Source: Streptomyces mobaraensis (lineage in GTDB: Bacteria; Actinomycetota; Actinomycetes; Streptomycetales; Streptomycetaceae). Taken from it: a DNA stretch of 64,000 nucleotides. The translations under genes were made by a program, and so were the position numbers. The notes beneath the pieces are model-generated. The model searched no databases, was not told the DNA's origin, and was given only the letters and a program-made list of their open reading frames with translations. Below, piece after piece: positions 42,912-54,447 of this stretch (within the stretch, counting starts at the first letter, position 1; every line of letters starts with the position of its first letter). Location: positions 4,092,001 to 4,156,000 of the forward strand of contig NZ_CP083590.1 of assembly GCF_020099395.1 (NCBI RefSeq), read 5' to 3'.

Positions 42912-43804
42912 GCACAGGAACAGACCTGGGGATGCCCCAGCTCCCCGCCCCCGACTACCCCGCCGAGGTGCGCGCCCGGCTGGAGGCCGACGCGCGGGAG
43001 GTGATCGGCCGGTATCCCGACAGCCGCAGCGCGCTGCTGCCGCTGCTGCACCTGGTGCAGGCCGAGGAGGGGTACGTCACCCGCACCGGCGTCCGCTTCT
43101 GCGCCGAGCAACTCGGCCTGACGACGGCCGAGGTGACGGCGGTCGCGACGTTCTACACCATGTACCGCCGCAAGCCGAGCGGCGACTACCAGGTGGGGGT
43201 GTGCACCAACACGCTCTGCGCGGTGCTCGGTGGCGACGCCATCTTCGACGCGCTCAAGACGCACCTGGGCGTGGAGAACGGGGAGACCACCGGCGACGGC
43301 AAGGTCACCCTGGAGCACATCGAGTGCAACGCGGCCTGCGACTTCGCGCCCGTGCTGATGGTCAACTGGGAGTTCTTCGACAACCAGACCGTCGAGAGCG
43401 CCAAGCGCCTGGTGGACGACCTGCGCGCCGGGCGCACGGTCGAGCCCACGCGCGGGGCGCCCCTCTGCACGTACCGCGAGACCTCCCGCATCCTGGCCGG
43501 CTTCCCGGACGAGCGGCCGGGCGCGGTGGAGGCGGGCGGCGGTGCCGGGCACGCCTCGCTGGCCGGGCTGCGGCTGGCCAGGGGCGAGACCGGCCCGGCG
43601 CGCGTCGGACCACCGCGCGGCGCACCGCCGTTGGGCGAGCGCCCCCCGGAGCACCCGAGCTCCCACGACGCGCCCCGGCCCACGTCCGCCTCGGACCCCG
43701 CCCATCCCAGCGGACCGGTCACGGGCAGCGGGCCGGCCACCGGGAGCGGGCCGGCCACCGGGACAGGACCGGTCTCCGGGACCACCGAGGAGGGGGAGGA
43801 ATGA
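42908..43804 (+). CDS. nuoE: NADH-quinone oxidoreductase subunit E with a long disordered tail
   Basis: 24-kDa-type subunit carrying the [2Fe-2S] cluster N1a. The ligands are Cys99 and Cys104 ([11 protein letters not shown]) and Cys140 and Cys144 (IECNAACDF). The thioredoxin-like domain ends near residue 200. About 90 more residues are Gly/Pro/Ala-rich, with an imperfect six-residue repeat (GPATGS, twice, then variants) near the end, making this 298-residue copy long for the family. Coupled to nuoD by GTGA and to nuoF by ATGA. Confidence 0.95.
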
Positions 43805-45180
43805 CCGTGTCCACCGACTACGGCGGGACCCCGCGGCCGGAGGCCGGCGGAGGAGACGGACCCGAGAAGCTGCTCGCACCCGTGCTCAGCGCCTTCTGGG
43901 ACGACCCCCGCTCCTGGACGCTGGAGACCTACCTCCGGCACGACGGCTACCAGGGGCTGCGCAAGGCCCTGGCGATGTCACCGGACGACGTGATCGCCTA
44001 TGTGAAGGACTCCGGCCTCCGCGGCCGCGGCGGCGCGGGCTTCCCCACCGGGATGAAGTGGCAGTTCATCCCGCAGAACGACGGCAAGCCGCACTACCTC
44101 GTCGTCAACGCGGACGAGTCCGAGCCGGGCACCTGCAAGGACATCCCCCTCCTCTTCGCCAACCCGCACTCCCTCGTCGAGGGAATGATCATCGCCTGCT
44201 ACGCGATCCGCTCCACCCGGGCGTTCATCTACCTCCGCGGCGAGACCGTCCCCGTCCTCCGCCGGCTGCACGAGGCCGTCCGCGAGGCGTACGCCGCCGG
44301 CTACCTCGGCCGGAACATCCTCGGCAGCGGCACCGACCTGGACATCACCGTGCACGCGGGCGCGGGCGCCTACATCTGCGGCGAGGAGACGGCCCTCCTC
44401 GACTCGCTCGAAGGCCGCCGCGGCCAGCCCCGGCTCCGACCCCCCTTCCCCGCGGTGGCGGGCCTCTACGCCTGCCCCACTGTGGTGAACAACGTCGAAT
44501 CCATCGCGTCGGTTCCCTCGATCCTCAACCGGGGCAAGGAATGGTTCCGTTCGATGGGCAGCGAGAAGTCCCCGGGCTTCACGCTGTACTCGCTGAGCGG
44601 CCACGTCGTCCGTCCCGGCCAGTACGAGGCGCCGCTCGGCATCACGCTGCGCCAGCTGCTCGACATGAGCGGCGGGATGCGCCCGGGTCACCGGCTCAAG
44701 TTCTGGACGCCCGGCGGTTCTTCGACTCCGCTGCTCACCGACGAGCACCTGGACGTGCCGCTGGACTACGAGGCGGTGGGCGCCGCCGGCTCGATGCTGG
44801 GCACCAAGGCCCTCCAGTGCTTCGACGAGACGACCTGCGTCGTCCGGGCGGTCACCCGGTGGACCGAGTTCTACGCGCACGAGTCCTGCGGCAAGTGCAC
44901 GCCCTGCCGCGAAGGGACGTACTGGCTCGTCCAGTTGCTGCGCGACATCGAGGCGGGCCGCGGCCGGCTCACCGACCTCGACAAGATCGAGGACATCGCC
45001 GACAACATCAACGGCAAGTCGTTCTGCGCCCTCGGCGACGGCGCGGCGAGCCCGATCTTCTCCTCGCTGAAGTACTTCCGGGCCGAGTACGAACAGCACG
45101 TCAAGGGCCGTGGCTGCCCCTTCGACCCGGCGAAGTCCACGGTGTGGGCCGACCAGTCGCACCCGGAGGTGCACGTATGA
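43801..45180 (+). CDS. nuoF: NADH-quinone oxidoreductase subunit F
   Basis: The 51-kDa-type subunit, 459 residues, binds NADH, FMN and the [4Fe-4S] cluster N3. [13 protein letters not shown] near residue 76 is the NADH-binding glycine motif; [11 protein letters not shown] and [14 protein letters not shown] follow for [15 protein letters not shown] near residue 360, plus a Cys about 40 residues later, ligates the cluster. ATG 43801 overlaps the nuoE stop and its stop overlaps the nuoG start. Confidence 0.97.
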   Translation: MTVSTDYGGTPRPEAGGGDGPEKLLAPVLSAFWDDPRSWTLETYLRHDGYQGLRKALAMSPDDVIAYVKDSGLRGRGGAGFPTGMKWQFIPQNDGKPHYLVVNADESEPGTCKDIPLLFANPHSLVEGMIIACYAIRSTRAFIYLRGETVPVLRRLHEAVREAYAAGYLGRNILGSGTDLDITVHAGAGAYICGEETALLDSLEGRRGQPRLRPPFPAVAGLYACPTVVNNVESIASVPSILNRGKEWFRSMGSEKSPGFTLYSLSGHVVRPGQYEAPLGITLRQLLDMSGGMRPGHRLKFWTPGGSSTPLLTDEHLDVPLDYEAVGAAGSMLGTKALQCFDETTCVVRAVTRWTEFYAHESCGKCTPCREGTYWLVQLLRDIEAGRGRLTDLDKIEDIADNINGKSFCALGDGAASPIFSSLKYFRAEYEQHVKGRGCPFDPAKSTVWADQSHPEVHV

Positions 45181-47696
45181 CCGTCACCACGTCCGCGCCC
45201 TCCGGCGGGGGGAACGCGGCCGTACCCCCCGACGACCTGGTGTCCGTCACCATCGACGGCGTCCCGGTCTCCGTCCCCAAGGGCACCCTCGTCATCCGGG
45301 CCGCCGAGCTGGTGGGCATCGAGATCCCCCGGTTCTGCGACCACCCGCTGCTCGACCCGGTGGGCGCCTGCCGGCAGTGCATCGTGGAGGTCGAGGGCCA
45401 GCGCAAGCCCATGGCGTCCTGCACCATCACCTGCACCGACGGGATGGTGGTGAGGACCCAGCTCACCTCCCCGGTCGCCGGGAAGGCGCAGCGCGGGGTG
45501 ATGGAGCTGCTGCTCATCAACCACCCGCTGGACTGCCCGGTCTGCGACAAGGGCGGCGAGTGCCCGCTGCAGAACCAGGCGATGACCGCCGGGCAGGCCG
45601 ACACCCGGTTCGAGGGCCGCAAGCGCACCTACGAGAAGCCGGTGCCCGTCTCGCCGCAGATCCTGCTGGACCGCGAGCGGTGCGTGCTCTGCGCCCGCTG
45701 CACCCGGTTCTCCAACGAGATCGCCGGCGACCCGATGATCGAGCTGCTGGAGCGCGGCGCGCTGGAGCAGGTCGGCACCGGCGAGGGCGACCCCTTCCTC
45801 TCCTACCACTCGGGCAACACCATCCAGATCTGCCCGGTGGGCGCGCTGACCTCGGTGGCGTACCGGTTCCGCGCCCGGCCGTTCGACCTCGTCTCGTCGC
45901 CGACGGTCTGCGAGCACTGCGCGGGCGGCTGCGCGACCCGTACCGACCACCGGCGCGGCAAGGTGATGCGCCGGCTCGCGCAGGAGGACCCCGAGGTCAA
46001 CGAGGAGTGGCTGTGCGACAAGGGGCGGTTCGCGTTCCGCTACGCGCAGCGGCCCGAGCGGCTGGAGACGCCACTCGTCCGCAACGCCGAGGGCGTCCTG
46101 GAGCCGGCGAGCTGGCCCGAGGCGCTGGAGGCGGCGGCCCGCGGACTGACCGCCGCGCACGGCCGGGCCGGGGTGCTGACCGGCGGCCGGCTGACGCTGG
46201 AGGACGCCTACGCGTACGCCAAGTTCGCGCGCGTCGCCCTCGGCACGCACGACGTCGACTTCCGCGCCCGCGTGCACAGCGGCGAGGAGGCCGACTTCCT
46301 GGCCGCCCGGGTCGCCGGACGCGGCCGGGACCTCGACGGCGAGGGGGTCACGTACCGCTCGCTGGAGCGCGCGCCGGCCGTGCTGCTCGTCGGTTTCGAG
46401 GCAGAGGAGGAGGCGCCGAGCGTCTTCCTGCGGCTGCGCAAGGCGTGGCGCAAACACGGCCAACGCGTCTTCTCCGTCGCGCCGTTCGCCACGCGCGGGC
46501 TGGAGAAGGCGGGCGGCACGCTGCTGCCCGCCGCCCCCGGCACGGAGCCGGAGTGGCTGCGCGCGCTGGCCGACGGCACCGCCCAGGATGCCCGTGCGGC
46601 GGCCGAGGCGCTGCGCGCGGAGGGCGCCGTGATCGTCGTCGGGGAGCGGGCGGCCGGGGTGCCGGGCCTGCTCACCGCCGCCGTGGCGACGGCCGCCGCG
46701 ACCGGCGCGGCACTGGTGTGGATCCCGCGCCGGGCCGGGGAGCGCGGCGCGGTCGAGGCGGGCGCCCTGCCCGGGCTGCTGCCCGGCGGCCGGCTCGCCA
46801 CCGACCCGCGCGCCCGGGAGGAGACGGCCGCCGTCTGGGGCCTTCCCGAGCTGCCGCGCGCGACGGGCCGGGACACCGGGCAGATCGTCGAGGCCGCCGC
46901 CACCGGCGAGTTGGGCGCTCTGCTCGTCGCCGGGGTGGAGCCCGCCGACCTGCCGGACCCGGCGCGGGCGCGGGAGGCGCTGGACGCGGTCGGCTTCCTG
47001 GTCTCGCTGGAGCAGCGGCCGAGCGAGGTGACGGACCGGGCGGACGTGGTCTTCCCCGTCTCGGCCGTCGTCGAGCGGTCCGGCACCTTCGTCGACTGGG
47101 AGGGGCGGGCCCGGCCGTTCGAGGCCGCGCTCAAGCCCGACCAGATGGTCCGCCGGCACGTCGTGCCGGACCTGCGCGTCCTGCACATGCTCGCCGACGC
47201 GATGGCCGCGGAGGCCGCCGGTCCACACGGGCCCGTACCGCTGCGGCTGCCCGACGTCCGGGCGGCGCGCGCCGAAATGGCCCGGCTGGGCCGCTGGACC
47301 GGCGCCCGCGCCGCCGACCCCGCCGAGCCCGCCCGTCCGGCGCCCGCCGCAGGACCGGGCGAGGCAGTCCTCGCCGGCCACCGGCTGCTGCTCGACCAGG
47401 GCCGGCTCCAGGACGGCGACGACGCCCTGGCCGCCACCCGGCACCCGGCCGTCGCCCGGCTCTCCCCGGCCACCGCGGCCGAGACGGGCGTCGCGGACGG
47501 CGAGCCGCTGGCCGTCACCGGACCGTCCGGCACCGTCCGGCTGCCGCTGCTGATCACGCCCATGCCGGACCGGGTGGTCTGGCTCCCGCTGAACTCCGCC
47601 GGCGGCGGCGTCGCCTCCGACATCGGGGCGCGCCCCGGGGAGGCCGTGCGCATCGCACCCGGCGGGGACGTCGAGGGACCGGAGGTGCTGTCGTGA
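45177..47696 (+). CDS. nuoG: NADH-quinone oxidoreductase subunit G
   Basis: The 75-kDa-type subunit, 839 residues, with several Fe-S clusters. The N-terminal ferredoxin part has C-x10-C-x2-C ([16 protein letters not shown]) and a fourth Cys in [21 protein letters not shown] ligates N5, [10 protein letters not shown] with CPVGAL ligates N4, and CEHCAGGC ligates the extra N7 cluster. The C-terminal half is the molybdopterin-oxidoreductase-like domain without cofactor. ATGA and GTGA overlaps couple it to nuoF and nuoH. Confidence 0.97.
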   Translation: MTVTTSAPSGGGNAAVPPDDLVSVTIDGVPVSVPKGTLVIRAAELVGIEIPRFCDHPLLDPVGACRQCIVEVEGQRKPMASCTITCTDGMVVRTQLTSPVAGKAQRGVMELLLINHPLDCPVCDKGGECPLQNQAMTAGQADTRFEGRKRTYEKPVPVSPQILLDRERCVLCARCTRFSNEIAGDPMIELLERGALEQVGTGEGDPFLSYHSGNTIQICPVGALTSVAYRFRARPFDLVSSPTVCEHCAGGCATRTDHRRGKVMRRLAQEDPEVNEEWLCDKGRFAFRYAQRPERLETPLVRNAEGVLEPASWPEALEAAARGLTAAHGRAGVLTGGRLTLEDAYAYAKFARVALGTHDVDFRARVHSGEEADFLAARVAGRGRDLDGEGVTYRSLERAPAVLLVGFEAEEEAPSVFLRLRKAWRKHGQRVFSVAPFATRGLEKAGGTLLPAAPGTEPEWLRALADGTAQDARAAAEALRAEGAVIVVGERAAGVPGLLTAAVATAAATGAALVWIPRRAGERGAVEAGALPGLLPGGRLATDPRAREETAAVWGLPELPRATGRDTGQIVEAAATGELGALLVAGVEPADLPDPARAREALDAVGFLVSLEQRPSEVTDRADVVFPVSAVVERSGTFVDWEGRARPFEAALKPDQMVRRHVVPDLRVLHMLADAMAAEAAGPHGPVPLRLPDVRAARAEMARLGRWTGARAADPAEPARPAPAAGPGEAVLAGHRLLLDQGRLQDGDDALAATRHPAVARLSPATAAETGVADGEPLAVTGPSGTVRLPLLITPMPDRVVWLPLNSAGGGVASDIGARPGEAVRIAPGGDVEGPEVLS

Positions 47697-49132
47697 TCCC
47701 CGCCGTGGACGCGGTCCGGCCGGGGGAGCCCGGCTCCCTGGGCGGACTGGCCGTCGAGAACCTGTCGGTGTTCGGCCACGACCCCTGGTGGCTCGTGGTC
47801 GTCAAGGCCGTCTTCTGCTTCGCGTTCGTGATGGTGACGGTGCTGATCTCGATCGTCATGGAACGCAAGCTGATCGGGTGGATGCAGCTCCGCATCGGCC
47901 CCAACCGGCACGGCCCCTGGGGGATGCTGCAATCCCTGGCCGACGGTGTGAAGCTGATGCTGAAGGAAGACATTGTCGTCAAGCGCGCCGACAAGGCGGT
48001 GTACATCCTGGCGCCGATCGTCGCGGCCGTGCCGGCCTTCATGGCGATCGCGGTGATCCCGTTCGGACCGGCCGGCGACGAGGTGTCGATCTTCGGCACC
48101 CGGACCACGATGCAGCTCACCGACCTGCCCATCGGCGTCCTCTACATCCTGGCCACGGCCTCCGTCGGCATCTACGGGATCGTGCTCGGCGGGTGGTCCT
48201 CCGGCTCCACCTACCCGCTGCTCGGCGGCCTCCGCTCCTGCGCCCAGATGATCTCCTACGAGATCGCCATGGGCCTGTCGTTCGCCGCGGTCTTCCTCTA
48301 CTCCGGCTCGATGTCCACCTCGGCGATCGTGGACGCGCAGCACAACCGCTGGTACGTGCTGCTGCTGCCGGTCTCCTTCATCGTCTACATCGTCGCGATG
48401 GTCGGGGAGACGAACCGGGCGCCGTTCGACCTGCCGGAGTCCGAGGGCGACCTGGTCGGCGGCTTCAACACCGAGTACTCGTCCATCAAGTTCGCGATGT
48501 TCATGCTCGCCGAGTACGTCAACATGGTGACGGTCTCGTCGGTCGCGGTGACGCTGTTCCTCGGCGGCTGGCGGGCGCCGTACCCGGTCTCGGCGTTCTG
48601 GGAGGGCGCGAACCACGGCTGGTGGCCGATGCTCTGGTTCGTCATCAAGCTCCAGCTGCTCCTCTTCTTCTTCATCTGGCTGCGCGCGACCCTGCCACGG
48701 CTGCGCTACGACCAGTTCATGAAGCTGGGCTGGAAGATCCTCATCCCGGTCTCGATGGTCTGGCTGATGCTCGTGGCGACGGTACGGGCGCTGCGGAACG
48801 AGGACTACGACTTCCAGTCGATCGTCCTCTACGTCGCGGGCGCGGTCGTCGCGATCCTGCTGGTCTCCTTCGTCGCCGACCTCTTCCGGGGACGGTCCCG
48901 CGAAGAGGGCGAAGCGGCCGACGGCGACGGCGAGTTCGATCCCCTGGCGGGCGGCTACCCCGTACCGCCGCTGCCCGGGCAGACGCTGCCGCCGGTGCCG
49001 CGCCGCAGGTCACGGCGGGAGCGGGAGCTGAGCGAGGCCGCTGTCAGTGGTGGGGTGCATACTCTGAGTGACGAATCCCGTGAGGGGTCGCGTGCCGGAT
49101 CTCGTGACGGAAAGGAGGCCGGCGGTGCCTGA
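47693..49132 (+). CDS. nuoH: NADH-quinone oxidoreductase subunit H
   Basis: Membrane subunit of 479 residues that forms much of the quinone channel. [22 protein letters not shown] near residue 57 and [27 protein letters not shown] near residue 240 are the most conserved blocks of the family. Eight or so helices are followed by a C-terminal hydrophilic tail of about 75 residues, which overlaps the nuoI start by 8 bp. GTG 47693 overlaps the nuoG stop. Confidence 0.96.
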   Translation: MIPAVDAVRPGEPGSLGGLAVENLSVFGHDPWWLVVVKAVFCFAFVMVTVLISIVMERKLIGWMQLRIGPNRHGPWGMLQSLADGVKLMLKEDIVVKRADKAVYILAPIVAAVPAFMAIAVIPFGPAGDEVSIFGTRTTMQLTDLPIGVLYILATASVGIYGIVLGGWSSGSTYPLLGGLRSCAQMISYEIAMGLSFAAVFLYSGSMSTSAIVDAQHNRWYVLLLPVSFIVYIVAMVGETNRAPFDLPESEGDLVGGFNTEYSSIKFAMFMLAEYVNMVTVSSVAVTLFLGGWRAPYPVSAFWEGANHGWWPMLWFVIKLQLLLFFFIWLRATLPRLRYDQFMKLGWKILIPVSMVWLMLVATVRALRNEDYDFQSIVLYVAGAVVAILLVSFVADLFRGRSREEGEAADGDGEFDPLAGGYPVPPLPGQTLPPVPRRRSRRERELSEAAVSGGVHTLSDESREGSRAGSRDGKEAGGA

Positions 49133-49730
49133 GTCTGCCCGCGAGGACGCCCCGCGTCCCCGCAAGAACCCCGTGGCCGGTTTCGGGGTGACGTTCAAGG
49201 ACGTCTTCAAGAAGCGGCTGACCGAGCAGTATCCGGAGTACAAGAAACCCACCGCGCCGCGCTTCCACGGCCGGCACCAGCTCAACCGCCATCCGGACGG
49301 CCTGGAGAAGTGCATCGGCTGCGAGCTGTGCGCCTGGGCCTGCCCGGCCGACGCCATCTACGTCGAGGGCGCGGACAACACGGACGAGGAGCGCTACTCG
49401 CCGGGCGAGCGGTACGGGCGCGTCTACCAGATCAACTACCTGCGCTGCATCCTGTGCGGGCTGTGCGTCGAGGCGTGCCCGACCCGGGCGCTCACCATGA
49501 CGAACGAGTACGAACTCGCCGACAAGAGCCGGGAATCGCTCATCTACACCAAGGAGGAGCTGCTCGCCGGCCTGGAGGACGGCATGGTCGACTCCCCGCA
49601 CGCGATCTTCCCCGGTATGACCGAACAGGACTACTACCGGGGGCTGGTGACCGAGGCGGCGCCCGGCACCGAGCGCCAAGTGGCCGTCACCAAGGGCGAG
49701 AAGCCCGCGTCCGAGGGGGTGGAGGCGTGA
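49125..49730 (+). CDS. nuoI: NADH-quinone oxidoreductase subunit I
   Basis: Ferredoxin-like subunit with clusters N6a and N6b, 201 residues. The ligands are C63-x2-C66-x2-C69-x3-C73 ([12 protein letters not shown]) and C108-x2-C111-x2-C114-x3-C118 ([12 protein letters not shown]). GTG 49125 is preferred because AAAGGAGG sits 7-8 bp upstream. An in-frame GTG at 49068 would extend far into nuoH and lacks such a site. Its stop overlaps nuoJ. Confidence 0.95.
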   Translation: MPESAREDAPRPRKNPVAGFGVTFKDVFKKRLTEQYPEYKKPTAPRFHGRHQLNRHPDGLEKCIGCELCAWACPADAIYVEGADNTDEERYSPGERYGRVYQINYLRCILCGLCVEACPTRALTMTNEYELADKSRESLIYTKEELLAGLEDGMVDSPHAIFPGMTEQDYYRGLVTEAAPGTERQVAVTKGEKPASEGVEA

Positions 49731-50551
49731 ACCTCGCCGCGGACTCCATGACCTCCACCGGCGAGGCCGTCCAGTTCTGGATCCTCGCGGTCGTCGCCAC
49801 GGGCGGCGCGCTGGCCACGGTGCTGATGAGGAAGGCGGTGCACAGCGCCCTCTCCCTCGCCGGGACGATGATCGTGCTGGCGGTGTTCTACCTCGCCAAC
49901 GGCGCCTACTTCCTCGGCATCGTGCAGATCGTCGTCTACACCGGCGCGATCATGATGCTGTTCCTCTTCGTCGTCATGCTCGTCGGCGTCACCGCCGCCG
50001 ACTCGCTCCGCGAGACCATCCGGGGCCAGCGATGGCTGGCCGCCCTGTGCGGACTGGGCTTCGGCGTCCTGCTGATCGCCGGCATCGCCAACGCCTCGCT
50101 GCACCACTTCGACGGGCTCGGCCAGGCCAACTCCGGCGGGAACGTCGAGGGGCTCGCCGCCCTGGTCTTCACCAAGTACGTCTTCGCCTTCGAGATCACC
50201 GGCGCCCTGCTGATCACCGCCGCGGTCGGCGCCATGGTGCTCACCCACCGCGAGCGCATCCGCCGGGCCGCCACCCAGAAGGAGCTGTCCCGGCAGCGGG
50301 TGCGCGAGGGCGGCCACCTCGCGCCGCTGCCCGCCCCCGGCACCTACGCCCGGCACAACGCCAACGACATCCCCGCCCTGCTGCCGGACGGCACCCCGTC
50401 CGAGCTCAGCGTCAGCCCCACGCTGCGCGCCCGCGGCCAGGTGCGGGACGTCTCCGGCGAGGCGCTCGCGGACCTCGCGGCGCTGGAGCAGCGGTCGCGC
50501 GAGTGGCTGGAGCGCGACGGCGACGAGGACCGGAAGGGAGCCGTCAAGTGA
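49727..50551 (+). CDS. nuoJ: NADH-quinone oxidoreductase subunit J
   Basis: A 274-residue membrane subunit with five helices in the first 175 residues. The conserved [31 protein letters not shown] segment (residues about 45-85) contains the pi-bulge helix of the family. A hydrophilic C-terminal tail of about 100 residues follows, as in other actinobacteria. GTG 49727 overlaps nuoI by 4 bp and its stop overlaps nuoK by 4 bp. Confidence 0.95.
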   Translation: MNLAADSMTSTGEAVQFWILAVVATGGALATVLMRKAVHSALSLAGTMIVLAVFYLANGAYFLGIVQIVVYTGAIMMLFLFVVMLVGVTAADSLRETIRGQRWLAALCGLGFGVLLIAGIANASLHHFDGLGQANSGGNVEGLAALVFTKYVFAFEITGALLITAAVGAMVLTHRERIRRAATQKELSRQRVREGGHLAPLPAPGTYARHNANDIPALLPDGTPSELSVSPTLRARGQVRDVSGEALADLAALEQRSREWLERDGDEDRKGAVK

Positions 50552-50847
50552 ACCCGGTCAGCTATCTCTACCTGTCCGCCCTGCTGTTCACCATCGGGGG
50601 CGTCGGGGTGCTCGTCCGGCGGAACGCGATCGTCGTCTTCATGTGCGTCGAGCTGATGCTGAACGCCTGCAACCTGGCGTTCGTCACCTTCTCCCGGATG
50701 CACGGCAACCTCGACGGCCAGATCATCGCCTTCTTCACGATGGTCGTCGCCGCGGCCGAGGTCGTCATCGGGCTCGCGATCATCGTCTCGGTCTACCGCG
50801 CCCGCCACTCGGCCTCGGTCGACGACGCCAGTCTGCTGAAGCTGTAA
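50548..50847 (+). CDS. nuoK: NADH-quinone oxidoreductase subunit K
   Basis: The smallest membrane subunit, 99 residues with three helices, related to MrpC antiporter subunits. The conserved proton-path Glu lies in [15 protein letters not shown] and a second Glu in [15 protein letters not shown] 50548 overlaps the nuoJ stop. Length is exactly that of the family. nuoL starts 13 bp after its stop. Confidence 0.96.
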   Translation: MNPVSYLYLSALLFTIGGVGVLVRRNAIVVFMCVELMLNACNLAFVTFSRMHGNLDGQIIAFFTMVVAAAEVVIGLAIIVSVYRARHSASVDDASLLKL

Positions 50848-50860
50848 GGGGACGCCGCCA

Positions 50861-52831
50861 ATGGAGAACCTCATCGGACTGCTCGTCCTCGCGCCCCTGC
50901 TGGGGGCGGGGATCCTGCTCTGCGGCGGAAGGGCCCTGGACCGCGCCGGGCACTGGCTGGGCACCCTGCTCGCGGCCGTCTCCTTCGCCCTCGGCGCGGT
51001 GCTCTTCGCCGACATGCTGGGCCGCGACGCCGAGGACCGCGCGCTGGACGTCACCGTCTTCCAGTGGGTGCCGGTCGGCGGCTTCCGCGCCGACGTCGGC
51101 TTCCACCTCGACCAGCTGTCCATGACCTTCGTCCTGCTGATCACGGGCGTGGGCACGCTGATCCACCTCTACTCCGTGGGGTACATGGAGCACGACGAGC
51201 GGCGCCGCCGCTTCTTCGGCTACCTGAACCTCTTCCTCGCCGCGATGCTGCTGCTCGTCGTGGCCGACAACTACCTGCTGCTGTACGTCGGATGGGAGGG
51301 CGTCGGCCTGGCGTCCTACCTGCTGATCGGCTTCTGGCAGCACAAGCCGAGCGCCGCGACCGCCGCCAAGAAGGCGTTCCTCGTCAACCGCGTCGGCGAC
51401 GTCGGACTGTCCATCGCGATCATGCTGATGTTCACCACGTTCGGCACCTTCGCCTTCGACCCGGTGCTCGGTGACGCGGACCGGGCGGGCGAGGGCAAGC
51501 TCACCGCCATCGGCCTGATGCTGCTGCTCGCCGCCTGCGGCAAGTCGGCCCAGGTGCCGCTGCAGAGCTGGCTCGGGGACGCCATGGAGGGCCCGACCCC
51601 GGTCTCCGCCCTGATCCACGCGGCCACCATGGTGACCGCCGGCGTCTACCTGGTCACCCGCTCCGGCGCGATCTTCGAGGGGGCGCCGGACGCCCAGCTG
51701 GCCGTGGTCACGGTCGGGGCGGTCACCCTCCTCTTCGGTGCGATCGTCGGTTGCGCGAAGGACGACATCAAGAAGGCGCTGGCCGGTTCGACGATGTCGC
51801 AGATCGGCTACATGGTGCTGGCCGCCGGCCTCGGCCCGATCGGCTACGTCTTCGCGATCATGCACCTGGTGACCCACGGCTTCTTCAAGGCGGGGCTCTT
51901 CCTCGGCGCCGGGTCGGTCATGCACGGCATGAACGACGAGGTGGACATGCGCCGTTACGGCGGCCTGTGGCGCTATATGCCGGTCACCTTCGTCACCTTC
52001 GGGCTCGGCTACCTCGCCATCATCGGGTTCCCCGGGCTCTCCGGGTTCTTCTCCAAGGACAAGATCATCGAGGCGGCCTTCGCCAAGGGCGGCACCGAGG
52101 GCTGGATCCTCGGCGGCACGGCCCTGCTCGGCGCGGCCATCACCGCGTACTACATGACCCGCGTGATGATCATGACGTTCTTCGGTGAGAAGCGGTGGGC
52201 CCCGGCCCCCTCGCCGGACGCGCCCAGCGCGGAGCCCGCCGCCGAGAAGCACGGCGACGGGACGCACGGCGACGGGACGCACGGCGCCGGGGAGCTCCCG
52301 CACCCGCACGAGTCGCCGAAGTCGATGACGATCCCGATGATCCTGCTCGCCGTCGGATCGGTCTTCGCGGGCGGCCTGTTCACCCTCAACGACACCTTCC
52401 TGAAGTGGCTGGAGCCCGTCACCGGGCACGAGGAGGGCGACTCCCCGGTCAGCGCGCTCACCGTCACCGGGGCGACCATGGCCGTCCTCGTCGTCGGCGT
52501 CGCGCTCGCCTGGTTCCAGTACGGCCGCAAGCCCGTCCCCGTCACCCCGCCGCGCGGCTCGCTGCTCACCCGGGCGGCCCGCCGCGACCTCCTCCAGGAC
52601 GACTTCAACCACATCGTCCTCGTACGCGGCGGGGAGCAGCTCACCCGCGGCCTGGTGGCGATCGACCGCACGGTGGTGGACGGCGCCGTCAACGGGACCG
52701 CCGTCACCGTCGGCGGGCTCTCCGGCCGGATGCGCAGGCTGCAGAACGGCTACGCGCGGTCGTACGCGGTCTCGATGTTCGGCGGCGCGGCGGTACTGAT
52801 CGCCGCGACCCTGCTGATGAGGGCGGTTTGA
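50861..52831 (+). CDS. nuoL: NADH-quinone oxidoreductase subunit L
   Basis: The largest antiporter-like proton-pumping subunit, 656 residues, with about 16 helices and the long lateral helix at the C-terminus. [15 protein letters not shown] near residue 145, the helix 7 region [34 protein letters not shown] and [16 protein letters not shown] are family hallmarks. A hydrophilic His/Gly/Asp-rich insert occurs at about residues 450-487. ATG 50861; nuoM starts 2 bp after its stop. Confidence 0.97.
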   Translation: MENLIGLLVLAPLLGAGILLCGGRALDRAGHWLGTLLAAVSFALGAVLFADMLGRDAEDRALDVTVFQWVPVGGFRADVGFHLDQLSMTFVLLITGVGTLIHLYSVGYMEHDERRRRFFGYLNLFLAAMLLLVVADNYLLLYVGWEGVGLASYLLIGFWQHKPSAATAAKKAFLVNRVGDVGLSIAIMLMFTTFGTFAFDPVLGDADRAGEGKLTAIGLMLLLAACGKSAQVPLQSWLGDAMEGPTPVSALIHAATMVTAGVYLVTRSGAIFEGAPDAQLAVVTVGAVTLLFGAIVGCAKDDIKKALAGSTMSQIGYMVLAAGLGPIGYVFAIMHLVTHGFFKAGLFLGAGSVMHGMNDEVDMRRYGGLWRYMPVTFVTFGLGYLAIIGFPGLSGFFSKDKIIEAAFAKGGTEGWILGGTALLGAAITAYYMTRVMIMTFFGEKRWAPAPSPDAPSAEPAAEKHGDGTHGDGTHGAGELPHPHESPKSMTIPMILLAVGSVFAGGLFTLNDTFLKWLEPVTGHEEGDSPVSALTVTGATMAVLVVGVALAWFQYGRKPVPVTPPRGSLLTRAARRDLLQDDFNHIVLVRGGEQLTRGLVAIDRTVVDGAVNGTAVTVGGLSGRMRRLQNGYARSYAVSMFGGAAVLIAATLLMRAV

Positions 52832-52833
52832 TC

Positions 52834-54447
52834 ATGTCATTTCCCCTGCTTACCGCGACGGCCGCGGTCCCCGCCGTGGGCGCGGTCCTCACCGCCGCGG
52901 TCCCGGCCGCGCGCCGCGAGGCGGCCAAATGGCTCGCGCTCCTCTTCGCCTTGGGGACTCTGGTCCTGGCCGCGATCCAGCTCGTCCGCTTCGACCCGGA
53001 CGGGGACGCGTTCCAGCTCACCGAATCCCACGCCTGGATCGCGGACTTCGGTGTCCGCTACGACCTGGGCGTCGACGGGATCGGTGTGGTCCTCGTCGCC
53101 CTGACGGCGCTGCTCGTCCCGTTCGTCCTGCTGGCCGGCTGGCACGACGCGGAGCCGCTGGAGGCCGCGGCGGCCGACCGCCGCTGGCGGCCCACCCAGG
53201 GCCTGTTCGCCCTGATCCTCATGGTCGAGGCGATGGTGGTGATCTCCTTCGAGGCCACCGACGTCTTCCTCTTCTACGTCTTCTTCGAAGCCATGCTCAT
53301 CCCGATGTACTTCCTCATCGGCGGCTTCGGGGACCGGACCGGGGAGCCGGCCGACGCGGGCGAGGCGGCGGCCCGCCGCTCCCGCGCGGCCGTGAAGTTC
53401 CTGCTGTACAACCTCGCCGGCGGGCTCGTCATGCTGGCCGCGGTGGTCGGGCTGTACGCGGTCACCGCCGACCAGCTCGGCACCGGCACGTTCTCGCTCC
53501 AGGAGATCGTCCAGGCCCGGGCCGCCGGCAGACTGGAGTTCGCCACCGTCACCGAACGCGCCCTGTTCCTGGGCTTCTTCTTCGCCTTCGCCGTCAAGGC
53601 GCCGCTCTGGCCGCTGCACACCTGGCTGCCCGGCGCCATGGGCGAGGCCACCGCGCCCGTCGCCGTCCTGATCACCGCCGTGGTCGACAAAGTCGGTACC
53701 TTCGCGATGCTGCGGTTCTGCCTCCAGCTCTTCCCCGGGGCGTCCAAGTGGGCCACCCCGGTGATCATCGTGCTGGCGCTGATCAGCATCCTCTACGGCG
53801 CCCTGCTCGCCGTCGCCCAGCGGGACATCAAGCGTCTGATCGCGTATGCCTCGCTCTCCCACTTCGGCTTCATCATCCTGGGCGTCTTCGCGATGACCAC
53901 CCAGGGCCAGGGCGGCGCCACGCTCTACATGGTCAACCACGGGATCTCCACGGCCGCGCTGATGCTGGTCGCCGGCTTCCTGATCAGCCGCCGCGGCTCC
54001 CGGCTCATCGCCGACTACGGCGGGGTGCAGAAGGTCGCGCCGGTCCTCGCGGGCACCTTCCTCATCGGCGGCCTGGCCACGCTGTCGCTACCGGGGCTCG
54101 CGCCGTTCGTCTCCGAATTCCTCGTCCTGGTCGGCACGTTCAGCCGCTACCCGGTGGCGGGCGCCGTCGCGACCGTCGGCATCGTCCTCGCCGCCCTCTA
54201 CGTCCTGGTGCTGTACCAGCGCACCATGACCGGGCCGGTGAAGGAGCCGGTGCGCGGCATGCCCGACCTCCGGGTCCGTGAACTCGTGGTCGTCACCCCG
54301 CTGATCGCCCTGCTCCTTTTCCTGGGCGTCTACCCGAAGCCGGTGACGCGGATCCTCGATCCCGCCGTCGAACACACCATGTCCCAGGTCCACAAGACCG
54401 ACCCCCGGCCCGATGTCCGGGTGAGCACCGCGGAGGGCGCGAAGTGA
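52834..54447 (+). CDS. nuoM: NADH-quinone oxidoreductase subunit M
   Basis: Antiporter-like proton-pumping subunit of 537 residues. The conserved KAPLWPLHTWLPGAMGEATAPVAVL segment, with its proton-path Lys, and KRLIAYASLSHFGFIILG are present, and the Glu in LIPMYFLIGG helix context is upstream. About 14 helices. ATG at 52834 is the first start after nuoL and gives the usual N-terminus. Its stop overlaps the nuoN start by GTGA. Confidence 0.97.
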   Translation: MSFPLLTATAAVPAVGAVLTAAVPAARREAAKWLALLFALGTLVLAAIQLVRFDPDGDAFQLTESHAWIADFGVRYDLGVDGIGVVLVALTALLVPFVLLAGWHDAEPLEAAAADRRWRPTQGLFALILMVEAMVVISFEATDVFLFYVFFEAMLIPMYFLIGGFGDRTGEPADAGEAAARRSRAAVKFLLYNLAGGLVMLAAVVGLYAVTADQLGTGTFSLQEIVQARAAGRLEFATVTERALFLGFFFAFAVKAPLWPLHTWLPGAMGEATAPVAVLITAVVDKVGTFAMLRFCLQLFPGASKWATPVIIVLALISILYGALLAVAQRDIKRLIAYASLSHFGFIILGVFAMTTQGQGGATLYMVNHGISTAALMLVAGFLISRRGSRLIADYGGVQKVAPVLAGTFLIGGLATLSLPGLAPFVSEFLVLVGTFSRYPVAGAVATVGIVLAALYVLVLYQRTMTGPVKEPVRGMPDLRVRELVVVTPLIALLLFLGVYPKPVTRILDPAVEHTMSQVHKTDPRPDVRVSTAEGAK

